From positions 1 through 57,676 of the forward strand of contig NZ_LWQS01000052.1 of the NCBI RefSeq assembly GCF_001650695.1: a stretch of DNA of 57,676 bases. The letters are read 5' to 3'. The notes below the pieces were generated by a model. The model had not been told where the DNA came from and searched no databases. It saw only the letters and a program-made list of their open reading frames with translations. The DNA comes from Chloroflexus islandicus (GTDB taxonomy: Bacteria > Chloroflexota > Chloroflexia > Chloroflexales > Chloroflexaceae). A program made the position numbers and the translations under genes. Of the stretch, positions 7,444 through 14,534 are shown in pieces (the first letter of the stretch is position 1; each line of letters begins with the position of its first letter).

Positions 7444-8583
7444 CTACTCATCCAGCGGCCACGGATCGGCGCTAAACTGGTCATGCACCTCTTGCAGTTG
7501 CACATCGGCGTAGCTAGCGTAGAAGCTGCGTGTCACTTCCACGCTGCGGTGGCGCAAGATTTGCGATACTTCGGCGAGAGCAACCCCTTCGTTGAGCAGA
7601 TGATAGCCGACAAAATGGCGGAAGGTGTGCGGTGTGACTTGACGTAACAATTCAGCCTCGTCAGCTTTGCCTTCCCACCCGAGCTGATCGGCCAGCGCAT
7701 TGGCTGCACCGGTGACAATCCGCCAGCCGCTGATCCGCGACAGCCTGCCGCCGCCGGTGCGTGGGTCGAAGGCCACAAACAGCGGTTCGCGGGCCGGCGG
7801 CCAGTTCCGCGCAGCGAGGTAGCGGTGCAGGGCCTGTTCGGCGTGTTTGCGGATAAAGAGGGTGCCTTCGCGCCGGCCTTTGCCGCGCACGATCACTCGC
7901 GCCAAGATGCGCCGGTCGCGCGCCACATCGCCGACATCGAGGCTGAGCGCCTCGGAGATGCGCGCCCCGCTGGAAAAGAGCAGGTGCAGCAGTGCGGCAT
8001 TGCGTAGACGGGTCAGCATCTGCCGCTCACGTTCCTCTCCGGCTGGCTTGTCATAAAAACGCACTAACCGGCGTAGATCGGGTGGAGTGGGAGCGATCGG
8101 GGTGGGCAGGCGCGGCAAGACCCGGCTCACTTCGGGGCGAGCCGCGGCGACGCGAAACGGGATCGCCCCTTGCGAGTCAGCCAGCGCCAGAAAGCCAAAC
8201 AGCGGGCGCACGTAGGCATGCACCGTGCGCTCAGAGAGCCGTTCGCTCTGACCGCCGGCCCGCGCCGTCGCCGCGCGCTGCGAGAGGTCGTAGCTACGTT
8301 TGCGCAGCGCACGCGCGTATGCCACCAGATCGCCGATCTGCAAATCTCCCAGCCGGTGTTTCCCGTTGCGTTCGGCCCAGCGGGTAAAGATGCGCACCGC
8401 CGTCTCGTAGCTAGCGATGGTCTGGCGCGCATGGTGGCGTTGGCGCTCGCGGGTATCCTCATCGAGTTCGTCGTCGTCATCGCTCTCGGCGAGGCCGGCG
8501 CTGGATAGCCGCGCCAGCCAGATCGCGCCGGCGACGGCGATCGACGTTTCGGGTGTGAGTGGTTGTTCGGCGAGTTCGGTCAT
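7444..8583 (-). CDS. Tyrosine recombinase/integrase (XerC/D-like)
   Basis: The 379-residue protein is a tyrosine-type site-specific recombinase. The catalytic set is visible: Arg208 in SSGARISEAL, Lys235 in VRGKGRREG, His319 and Arg322 in TPHTFRHF, His345 in ILRHRSVEVT, and Tyr355 as the probable nucleophile. The N-terminal half holds a SAM-like core-binding domain (about 50-160). Unusually, it is preceded by an acidic insert (ESDDDDELDEDT, about 33-44). No attachment site, excisionase or phage gene is next to it, so it may be a chromosomal Xer-like enzyme rather than the remnant of an element. The start at 8583 is preferred to 8640, whose extra residues are read from the adjacent repeat; no strong ribosome site is seen. 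Confidence 0.85.
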   Translation of the reverse strand: MTELAEQPLTPETSIAVAGAIWLARLSSAGLAESDDDDELDEDTRERQRHHARQTIASYETAVRIFTRWAERNGKHRLGDLQIGDLVAYARALRKRSYDLSQRAATARAGGQSERLSERTVHAYVRPLFGFLALADSQGAIPFRVAAARPEVSRVLPRLPTPIAPTPPDLRRLVRFYDKPAGEERERQMLTRLRNAALLHLLFSSGARISEALSLDVGDVARDRRILARVIVRGKGRREGTLFIRKHAEQALHRYLAARNWPPAREPLFVAFDPRTGGGRLSRISGWRIVTGAANALADQLGWEGKADEAELLRQVTPHTFRHFVGYHLLNEGVALAEVSQILRHRSVEVTRSFYASYADVQLQEVHDQFSADPWPLDE

Positions 8584-9009
8584 AATGGCGCCATAGAAGA
8601 TGGAATAGCCGCAACATGGAATAGCCACAAAAAGACACAAGAGTCACAAAAGTTTTATGTGTCTTTTGTGTCTTTTCGTGGCTATTCCCTTATCTCCACT
8701 GCTGCTAGGATGTGGCCCCCACCCCTAGCCCCTCCCCCGCTGGGGGAGGGGGGATATGGCCCCCACCCCTAGCCCCTCCCCCGCTGGGGGAGGGGAGTGT
8801 GAGCCTAGCCACCAAAAGCCACCAGAGTCACAAAGTGTTATGTGTCTTTTGTGTCTTTTCGTGGCTATTCCCTTACCTCCACCGCTGCGGGGAAGTGCCC
8901 CCACCCCTAGCCCCTCCCCCGCTGGGGGAGGGGAGTGTGAGCCTAGCCACCAAAAGCCACAAGAAGCACAACAGTTTTATGTGTGTTTTGTGTCTTTTCG
9001 TGGCTATTC
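8584..9009. repeat. Composite tandem repeat of two repeat families
   Basis: The gap between the recombinase and uppP holds two interleaved repeats. Family A is an imperfect palindrome with arms like TAGCCACCAAAAGCCAC and TGTGTCTTTTCGTGGCTA; its three copies lie at about 8621-8688, 8806-8872 and 8944-9008. Family B is a C/G hairpin (CCCTCCCCCGCTGGGGGAGG) in three copies at about 8716-8751, 8760-8795 and 8899-8933. The unit starting at 8803 recurs at 8941, a 138-bp period. No gene is supported here. The last copy of A abuts the uppP stop codon and may serve as its terminator. Confidence 0.8.
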
Positions 9010-9936
9010 CTACAACACCCCCAGCGCGACTGCGCCAATAATCAGCACCCCAGCCACAATCCGGTAATAACCAAACACGGTGAAGTTGTGGGTGGCGATA
9101 TAGCGCAGCAACCAGCCGATACAGCCATACCCGACAATCATCGCCACCGTTGCGCCGAGCAACAGCCGGCCCCAATCGGTGGTCTGAATCTGGTCAAGGC
9201 TGCCGATCAAGTCAACCAGCGTCGCCGCGCCAAGCGTCGGGATGGCAAGGTAAAACGAAAACGCCGTCGCGGTGGGCCGGTCGAAGCCGGCCAGCAACCC
9301 GCCAACGATCGACGCCCCAGAGCGCGAGACTCCCGGTACCAGCGCGAAGATTTGGGCAATGCCGACCGTCAAGGCCCGCCGGTTCGAGACGGTGGCAAAG
9401 TCAACCGCGGTGCTGGCGCGGCCCTTGGCGCTACCCCGTTCGATCCAGAGAAAGATAATCCCGCCGATGATCAACGCCGCTGCAATGACTAACGGCGACT
9501 CGAACAGCACTGCTTTGATGAAGTCGCGGGCCACGATGCCTACCGCTGCCGCCGGCACAAAAGCGATGATCACACCGAGCCAGAGCTTGCGCGCGGTGGC
9601 GATCGTCACCGGGTCACCGCGCCCAATCAGGGCCTTGGCTTGGTCAAGCAGATCACGCCAGTAAAAAAGCAACACTGAGCAGACGGTGCCAAACTGGATC
9701 GCAATCTCAAAGGTGCCGCCGATGCTGCCCTGATAGTTGAGCAATTGGCTGGTCAGCAAGAGGTGTGCAGTTGAAGAGATTGGTAGCCATTCGGTGATGC
9801 CTTGCACGATCCCCAACACCACCACCTGCCACCAATCGGGGTTGGCAGGCGCGGTGATGAGCAAGGCGAAGGCGAGCAAGACAGCAAACCCGATAAAGAG
9901 ACTAGAACGGGGGAGCGAAATGGATTGTGTTTGCAT
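9010..9936 (-). CDS. uppP: Undecaprenyl-diphosphatase UppP/BacA
   Basis: This integral membrane enzyme recycles undecaprenyl diphosphate to the monophosphate carrier used for peptidoglycan and surface glycans. The product is about 308 residues with 7-8 hydrophobic segments. Both signatures are present: GIVQGITEWLPISST (about 42-56), containing the catalytic Glu, and PGVSRSG with the essential Arg. The frame is open to a TTG at 9948, but the ATG at 9936 is more likely; AAGG lies about 12 bases upstream. The enzyme would supply lipid carrier to the glycan locus at 29-50 kb, though it is not linked to it. Confidence 0.92.
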   Translation of the reverse strand: MQTQSISLPRSSLFIGFAVLLAFALLITAPANPDWWQVVVLGIVQGITEWLPISSTAHLLLTSQLLNYQGSIGGTFEIAIQFGTVCSVLLFYWRDLLDQAKALIGRGDPVTIATARKLWLGVIIAFVPAAAVGIVARDFIKAVLFESPLVIAAALIIGGIIFLWIERGSAKGRASTAVDFATVSNRRALTVGIAQIFALVPGVSRSGASIVGGLLAGFDRPTATAFSFYLAIPTLGAATLVDLIGSLDQIQTTDWGRLLLGATVAMIVGYGCIGWLLRYIATHNFTVFGYYRIVAGVLIIGAVALGVL

Positions 9937-10052
9937 GGTGGAATTCAAACCTTATTGATTACGTGAAAGAACGATGGATCGAAGACCTGTGCCAACAGAG
10001 CGCAATGCTCAGTATATGAGAGGGTGTCTACCGCTGAATGAAATGTTCTCCT

Positions 10053-10244
10053 ATGGAGTGCGGCAGTGATACTGCCGCATCCTGCTCAATAAAATGGTCT
10101 GCTCTACCTATGGAATGCGGTAGTGATACTGCCACCATCCGCTGAGTCGACTGCTCTATTACGGAGTGCGGCAGTGATACTGCCGCATCCTACTGGATGG
10201 GAGGGTTTCTACAGAGTGCGGCAATGATACTGCCGCACTCCATC
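10053..10244. repeat. Four tandem hairpins downstream of the aminotransferase gene
   Basis: Four short inverted repeats built on GAGTGCGGCAGTGATACTGC lie at about 10053-10080, 10110-10139, 10161-10190 and 10212-10244, spaced 51-57 bases apart. Each can fold as a 10-14 bp stem with a GAT(A) loop. A fifth, longer copy is at 13303-13339. The last copy sits 6 bases past the aminotransferase stop. They may act as serial terminators or as RNA-stabilising ends. The rest of the 9937-10249 gap shows nothing else. Confidence 0.8.
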
Positions 10245-10249
10245 GATCG

Positions 10250-11593
10250 CTACACACCCTCGTCCTCACTCAGCACCATCTCAATTGACGCCGCCACTGC
10301 CGCGACAGTTGCGCGAATATCCGCCTCGCTATGCACCGCCGAGACAAACCCGCTCCGTCCGCGCATCAGATCGACACCGTTGAGGTGCAGCGCCATGCGC
10401 AACCGGCGCAAGAACCGGGCATCGCCGCCGCGCTTCAGCGTTGCGAGCGGCAGATTGCGCGGGATGTCGCCGGGAGCAAGATCAGTAGCTGGATCGACAA
10501 ACACGTGGAAAATCGAGCCATCGCCGAAGGCCGTCCACCCGCGCAGACCCTTGCTGGCAAAGAGTTCGTTTAGCATCTTGACCAGCAATTCGCCGCGTTG
10601 CGCCGCGATCGCGCCGGGTTCGCCGGTCGCGACGGCGCGCAGCATTGCGATCCCTGCCGCCGCCGAGAGCGGGTTGGCGTTAAAAGTACCTTGCTGGCGA
10701 ATACGTCCGCGCGGCCCGTGCTCGTCGTGGGCCAGCAGGTCGAGCAGCTCGGCCCTGCCGGCCAGCGCGCCGCCGGGCAAGCCGCCGGCCACAATCTTCG
10801 CCAGACAGACCAGATCGGGCGTAATGCCGGCCCGTGCGCAGGCCCCGCCGGGAGCGACGCGAAAGCCGGTGACGATTTCGTCGGCGATGAGCAAGACGCC
10901 GTAGCGATGGGTAAGCTCGCGCAGGCCGGGCAGGAAATCGGCGGGCAACGGGATTGAACCATACGACGCGCCGGTTGGTTCGAGGATCACTGCCGCCACA
11001 TCATTGCGCGAGGCTAGTGTTGCTTCCACCTGCTCAAGATCGGTTGGCAAAATGATCAAGCTCGCCAACGTCTCTGGCAACACGCCGCGATTGGGATCAT
11101 CGGGGTCGGCTCCGGGGGCCAGCGCGTCGTGCCAACCGTGAAAATGGCCGGCAAACCGGATCAGCGTCGTCTTGCCGGTAGCGGCGCGGGCAAGGCGTAG
11201 GGCCAGCGTCGTCGCTTCGCTGCCTGAAGCGGTAAACCGGATGCGCTCAGCTCCCGGAATCAGCTCGGCGATCAGATCGGCCCACTCCAGCTCCAGCCGG
11301 TGGCTGGCGCCAAGATGGGTTGACACCGGCGCTTGCCGTTCGATCGCCTCGACAATCGCCGGGTGGCCGTGGCCGAGCAACAGCGCGCCGTGGCCGCACC
11401 AATAGTCGATCATCCGATTGTCATCCACATCCCACTTATACGGCCCGTTGGCGCGTTCCATGAAGAGAGGGAAGGGATCGGCGTAGCGACCATCGTGGGT
11501 CGCGCCACCGGGAAAGCGTTGCAAGGCGCGTTGGGCCAAGACAGCCGAACCAGCGAATCGCTGGCGGTAGAGTTGTTCGAGTGACATACGCAT
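10250..11593 (-). CDS. Class III aminotransferase, GSA 2,1-aminomutase-like
   Basis: This is a fold-type I PLP enzyme of 447 residues. SGSEATTLALRLAR (123-136) and FHG (151-153) resemble glutamate-1-semialdehyde aminomutase (HemL). ADEIVTGFR (237-245) holds the cofactor Asp, and Lys266 in LAKIVAGGLPGG is the Schiff-base lysine. The sequence departs from canonical HemL (GKIIGGGLPVGA), so I leave the symbol blank. It may be a HemL paralogue acting in tetrapyrrole supply or an aminotransferase for another substrate. Its ATG at 11593 overlaps the stop of the phosphoesterase gene as TAATG, which indicates translational coupling. Confidence 0.85.
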   Translation of the reverse strand: MRMSLEQLYRQRFAGSAVLAQRALQRFPGGATHDGRYADPFPLFMERANGPYKWDVDDNRMIDYWCGHGALLLGHGHPAIVEAIERQAPVSTHLGASHRLELEWADLIAELIPGAERIRFTASGSEATTLALRLARAATGKTTLIRFAGHFHGWHDALAPGADPDDPNRGVLPETLASLIILPTDLEQVEATLASRNDVAAVILEPTGASYGSIPLPADFLPGLRELTHRYGVLLIADEIVTGFRVAPGGACARAGITPDLVCLAKIVAGGLPGGALAGRAELLDLLAHDEHGPRGRIRQQGTFNANPLSAAAGIAMLRAVATGEPGAIAAQRGELLVKMLNELFASKGLRGWTAFGDGSIFHVFVDPATDLAPGDIPRNLPLATLKRGGDARFLRRLRMALHLNGVDLMRGRSGFVSAVHSEADIRATVAAVAASIEMVLSEDEGV

Positions 11594-12327
11594 TACATCC
11601 CTACGCTGAGGCGGTAGATCAGCGCCGCCGGCAAGCCATAGCTGCGCATCTGTTCTTGGGTGCGTTGGACGTCGTAAGCTACCCGCTTGAATGTCAGGAT
11701 CTGCTTGTCGGTATCGAATATAGCGTAGGCGGCGCGTGGATCGTGATCGCGCGGCTGGCCGACGCTGCCGGGGTTGATAAAGTAGCGCGCATCGCTGGTG
11801 AGCGTGATTTGGCTAGTCCCTTCCGGCATGATCCGCTCGCACCGATCTTCGCCGTTGGGGCAGCGAAAGGCAAACTGGACGTGCGAATGCCCAATGAAGC
11901 AGACTGGTTCGTGAAACCATTCGAGGTTAGCGAGCGCCTGCGATGGCATGAGCAAGTATTCCCAGATCGGTTCGCGCGGGCTGCCATGCACAAGATGATA
12001 ACGATTGTCAACCGTGTGGGAGGGTTGGAGCGGCAGCATCCATTCACGATTCGCCGGCTTGAGTTGGGATCCGTTCCAGAGATTAGCCCGCCGGGCATCA
12101 GGGTTAAAGTCGTTGAGACTGATTTTGCCCAGACAGGCCAAATCATGGTTGCCGGTTAAGATCACCGTGGCGTGTTGCTGCATCAATTCAATGCACTCAT
12201 TCGGCGCCGGCCCGTAGCCGATCGTGTCGCCAAGGCACCACAACGCATCAAACGAACCGGCATCGGCTAGCACTGTTTCAAGTGCGACGATGTTGGAATG
12301 AATATCAGAGAGGATCAGAATCCGCAT
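11593..12327 (-). CDS. Calcineurin-like metallophosphoesterase (YfcE/MJ0936 type)
   Basis: The 244-residue protein has the complete set of binuclear-metal motifs. These are SDIHSN (Asp8, His10), GDTIGYG (Asp34), GNHD (59-62), HGSP and GHSH. The compact size and the order of motifs fit small cytoplasmic phosphodiesterases of the YfcE/MJ0936 group; the substrate cannot be told from sequence. It is translationally coupled to the downstream class III aminotransferase and divergent from the Cys-cluster membrane protein gene at 12403. Confidence 0.88.
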   Translation of the reverse strand: MRILILSDIHSNIVALETVLADAGSFDALWCLGDTIGYGPAPNECIELMQQHATVILTGNHDLACLGKISLNDFNPDARRANLWNGSQLKPANREWMLPLQPSHTVDNRYHLVHGSPREPIWEYLLMPSQALANLEWFHEPVCFIGHSHVQFAFRCPNGEDRCERIMPEGTSQITLTSDARYFINPGSVGQPRDHDPRAAYAIFDTDKQILTFKRVAYDVQRTQEQMRSYGLPAALIYRLSVGM

Positions 12328-12338
12328 ATCGTTACGTT

Positions 12339-12368
12339 TTGACGATGCTCGCAGCCAGATCGTATAAT
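12339..12368 (+). promoter_or_regulatory. Near-consensus promoter of the Cys-cluster protein gene
   Basis: TTGACG (12339-12344) is followed after 18 bases by a perfect TATAAT (12363-12368). It lies 34 bases before the start at 12403, in the divergent gap with the phosphoesterase gene. Confidence 0.7.
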
Positions 12369-12402
12369 TGGCAGCGACCCGGTTATCAGGAGCGTCGCCG
12401 TT

Positions 12403-13299
12403 ATGGTTGAACCGTCAGGACACTGCCCGTACCTTGGATTAAAACAGAATCAAGCGATCCGGTTTGCGTCGCCGACGCCAGAGCATCGCTGCTATGCAGC
12501 CGGGCAGGCGCAAGAAATCCCGCAAATTGAACCTGACTATCAAGTGCGCTATTGTTTGTCGGCGTCCCATGTACGTTGCCCATTATACATGGGGATGCCA
12601 TTACCTACAACGTCCACCCCGCTGGCAGCGACGGCGCCGGCTGGGGCAGCGCCAGCGGTGCTAGCGCCGGTCTCAACCTCACCTGCGAGCGGTCTGCGGG
12701 CATGGCTCGCCGGCCTAGCGCCGCGCGATCGCTTCATCTACGGTGTGTTATTAGCAGTGTTGCTGTTGGTCTTGTTCGGGTATGCGCTGGGCAGCATGGC
12801 CTTTGTTGGCGCAATGCTCAATCCAACCGCAGCTCCGGCTACGACCGGCCCCACGGTCGCGCCGCCACCGACGGCGACCATGACCATGCCTTCACCGGCT
12901 GCTACCGAATCCCCCTCGCCCACGGTAACATTGTCTCCGACGGTGCTTGCTTCGCCAACCGCGACGCTGATCCCGTCGCCGACAGCTACGCCGTACGAAT
13001 TGATCCCGGTGACCAACACGCCGACGATCCCGATTATTATCCCACCGCCGCCGGTGTTCTTCACGGCCACCCCGACGCTGTCGCCGGAATTGCCACCGGT
13101 AGAGCTGCCGTCTGCCACGCCAGACATCCCACCGGCGGAGACACCAACGATGCTGCCAACCGAAGCGCCCACAGCAGCACCAACCGAAGCGCCCACAGCA
13201 GCACCAACCGAAGCGCCCACAGCAGCACCAACCGAAGCACCCACCGAAGCGCCGGTGGAAGTGCCGACCGAAGCGCCACCGCCTACGGCAACTCCGTAA
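12403..13299 (+). CDS. Four-Cys N-terminal motif, one TM, Pro/Thr-rich tail protein
   Basis: The 298-residue protein has three parts. Residues 8-64 carry CPYLGL, HRC, YCLS and RCPLY with Cys8, Cys30, Cys51 and Cys59, a spacing that suggests a small metal-binding or iron-sulfur domain in the cytoplasm. A single membrane segment covers about 111-137. From 140 to the end the chain is low-complexity Pro/Thr/Ala, ending in repeats of APTEAPTA. It probably lies type II-like with the tail outside. CAGGAG lies ten bases before the ATG, and a strong promoter lies upstream. I recall CPYLGL-type Cys modules in other Chloroflexota proteins, but the function is unknown to me. Confidence 0.75.
   Translation: MVEPSGHCPYLGLKQNQAIRFASPTPEHRCYAAGQAQEIPQIEPDYQVRYCLSASHVRCPLYMGMPLPTTSTPLAATAPAGAAPAVLAPVSTSPASGLRAWLAGLAPRDRFIYGVLLAVLLLVLFGYALGSMAFVGAMLNPTAAPATTGPTVAPPPTATMTMPSPAATESPSPTVTLSPTVLASPTATLIPSPTATPYELIPVTNTPTIPIIIPPPPVFFTATPTLSPELPPVELPSATPDIPPAETPTMLPTEAPTAAPTEAPTAAPTEAPTAAPTEAPTEAPVEVPTEAPPPTATP
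13161..13232 (+). repeat. Three exact 24-bp coding repeats
   Basis: Three perfect 24-bp units (13161-13184, 13185-13208, 13209-13232) encode the eight-residue EAPTAAPT repeat in the tail of the Cys-cluster protein. A degenerate fourth unit follows. The copy number could vary by slippage without changing frame. Confidence 0.9.
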
Positions 13300-13302
13300 G
13301 TG

Positions 13303-13339
13303 ATATGGAGTGCGGCAGTTCAACTGCCGCACTCCATAT
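13303..13339. terminator. Long perfect hairpin between convergent genes
   Basis: ATATGGAGTGCGGCAG pairs with CTGCCGCACTCCATAT over a five-base loop (TTCAA). It lies 3 bases past the end of the Cys-cluster gene and 19 bases before the end of the convergent REC-ParA gene. It is the fullest copy of the hairpin family at 10053-10244 and is well placed to terminate both strands. Confidence 0.65.
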
Positions 13340-13358
13340 TCCATGGATGGCTGCGTCT

Positions 13359-14534
13359 TTACCCTGCCGCCGGCGCAGTTGTTTGCGGCGCTGGTGCTCC
13401 TCCCAATTGCTTCACCAACTGGTCGCCAAGGTACAACATTTGCTGCACAAAGGGATGTTTCGGTTGGTCGAGGATTAGCGGCATGCCCCGATTGACAGAT
13501 GTCACGACCGGTTGGCCACCACTGATAACATGGAAGTTGATTTTGCGTCGCAAGACGCGCTCGATTTCGCCGACGCCGATCCCGACGCCAGAGTTAGCCC
13601 GATTCAAAACAACGCTGATCGCGTTGGGGTTGATGCCTAACTGGTTTGCCAAGTTGAGGAACAGACTCGTGTTCTTGAGCGGGCCAATTTCAGGCGTAAT
13701 CACCAGCAAGACGTGATCAGCTCGATCAAATACCGACAGCGTGCGATCGTCATAGCTGGTTTGGCAATCAACGACGACATAATCGGCGCTAACGGCCAGC
13801 AAATCAAGGATCCGGGTGATGTGATCGGGGCTCACCAATTCCGCCTCTTCGGGACGAGGCGGCGCCAGTAGGGCCTGCAAGCCGGAAGGGTGGGGCAGCA
13901 GCACTTGATTGACCATTTCGCGCTCGATCTCATCGCCGCTGCGCACAATGTCCACAATGCTGCGGGTTGGTGCAATATTGAGGTGAACGGCAATGTCGCC
14001 GAAGGTGAGATCGGCATCGACGATGATCACGCGCTGGCGGGTGCGCAAGCGAATAGCGAGCGCCAACGATACCGCAATCGTGGTTTTGCCGACGCCGCCT
14101 TTCGCGCCAAAGACGGCGATAATCTTGCCCCGCCGCAATGGTGCGCTCGGCGCTTCGCTGGCCGTGCGGGCAAGCAAGTTTTTCACCCGGTAGACCAGCT
14201 CTGGCGGTTCAAACGGCTTAGCGAGATAATCATTCGCGCCTGCTTCAAAGCCAGCGATTTTGGCGCTAATATCGCCTTGGGCCGTTAACATCAAGATCGG
14301 CAGCGTTTTGGTCAACGGGTGCTGGCGCACGCGCTTGCAGAGGGTATAGCCATCAATGCCGGGTAGCAGCACATCGCAGATGAGGGCATCAGGCGGGGCT
14401 TTGTAAATCTGCTGCAAGGCCTCTTCGCCGCTAGCTGCCCGCCGCACCTCGTAGCCGGCATTGCGCAACATCACCTCAAGCATCTCGGCGACAACATCGT
14501 CGTCATCAACGATGAGCAGTGTTGGCAGTTTCAT
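13359..14534 (-). CDS. REC domain-ParA/MinD ATPase fusion (CpaE/TadZ-like)
   Basis: This 391-residue protein has an N-terminal receiver domain (about 5-122; acidic pocket D10-D13, phospho-acceptor Asp54, Lys106). A deviant Walker A ATPase follows from about 137, with GAKGGVGKTT at 143-152 and a DADLTFGD switch. This arrangement is that of CpaE/TadZ proteins, which place pilus-assembly machines at the cell pole, though a cytoplasmic signalling ATPase is also possible. Its ATG overlaps the stop of the upstream GGDEF gene as ATGA, with GAGGAG upstream. It is the last gene of the phosphorelay operon. No tad/cpa pilus genes are present in the window. Confidence 0.88.
   Translation of the reverse strand: MKLPTLLIVDDDDVVAEMLEVMLRNAGYEVRRAASGEEALQQIYKAPPDALICDVLLPGIDGYTLCKRVRQHPLTKTLPILMLTAQGDISAKIAGFEAGANDYLAKPFEPPELVYRVKNLLARTASEAPSAPLRRGKIIAVFGAKGGVGKTTIAVSLALAIRLRTRQRVIIVDADLTFGDIAVHLNIAPTRSIVDIVRSGDEIEREMVNQVLLPHPSGLQALLAPPRPEEAELVSPDHITRILDLLAVSADYVVVDCQTSYDDRTLSVFDRADHVLLVITPEIGPLKNTSLFLNLANQLGINPNAISVVLNRANSGVGIGVGEIERVLRRKINFHVISGGQPVVTSVNRGMPLILDQPKHPFVQQMLYLGDQLVKQLGGAPAPQTTAPAAG

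Noticed and set aside
7444..9009. Integrated element or prophage remnant around the recombinase
   Set aside because: There are no phage, plasmid or cargo genes, no tRNA and no visible attachment-site direct repeats flanking a defined segment.
10053..10244. Possible CRISPR array
   Set aside because: The repeated units are palindromic and vary in sequence. The spacing is regular, but the intervening bases are only about 20-25 long and no cas gene is nearby.
10250..11593. Naming this gene hemL
   Set aside because: The fold and key residues agree, but the Lys region and other positions differ from canonical GSA aminomutase, so the symbol was left blank.
12738..13244. Minus-strand frame rich in Gly/Val/Ala opposite the Cys-cluster gene
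   Set aside because: It is the antisense image of the Pro/Thr/Ala-coding repeats. The plus-strand gene has the promoter, the ribosome site and the domains.
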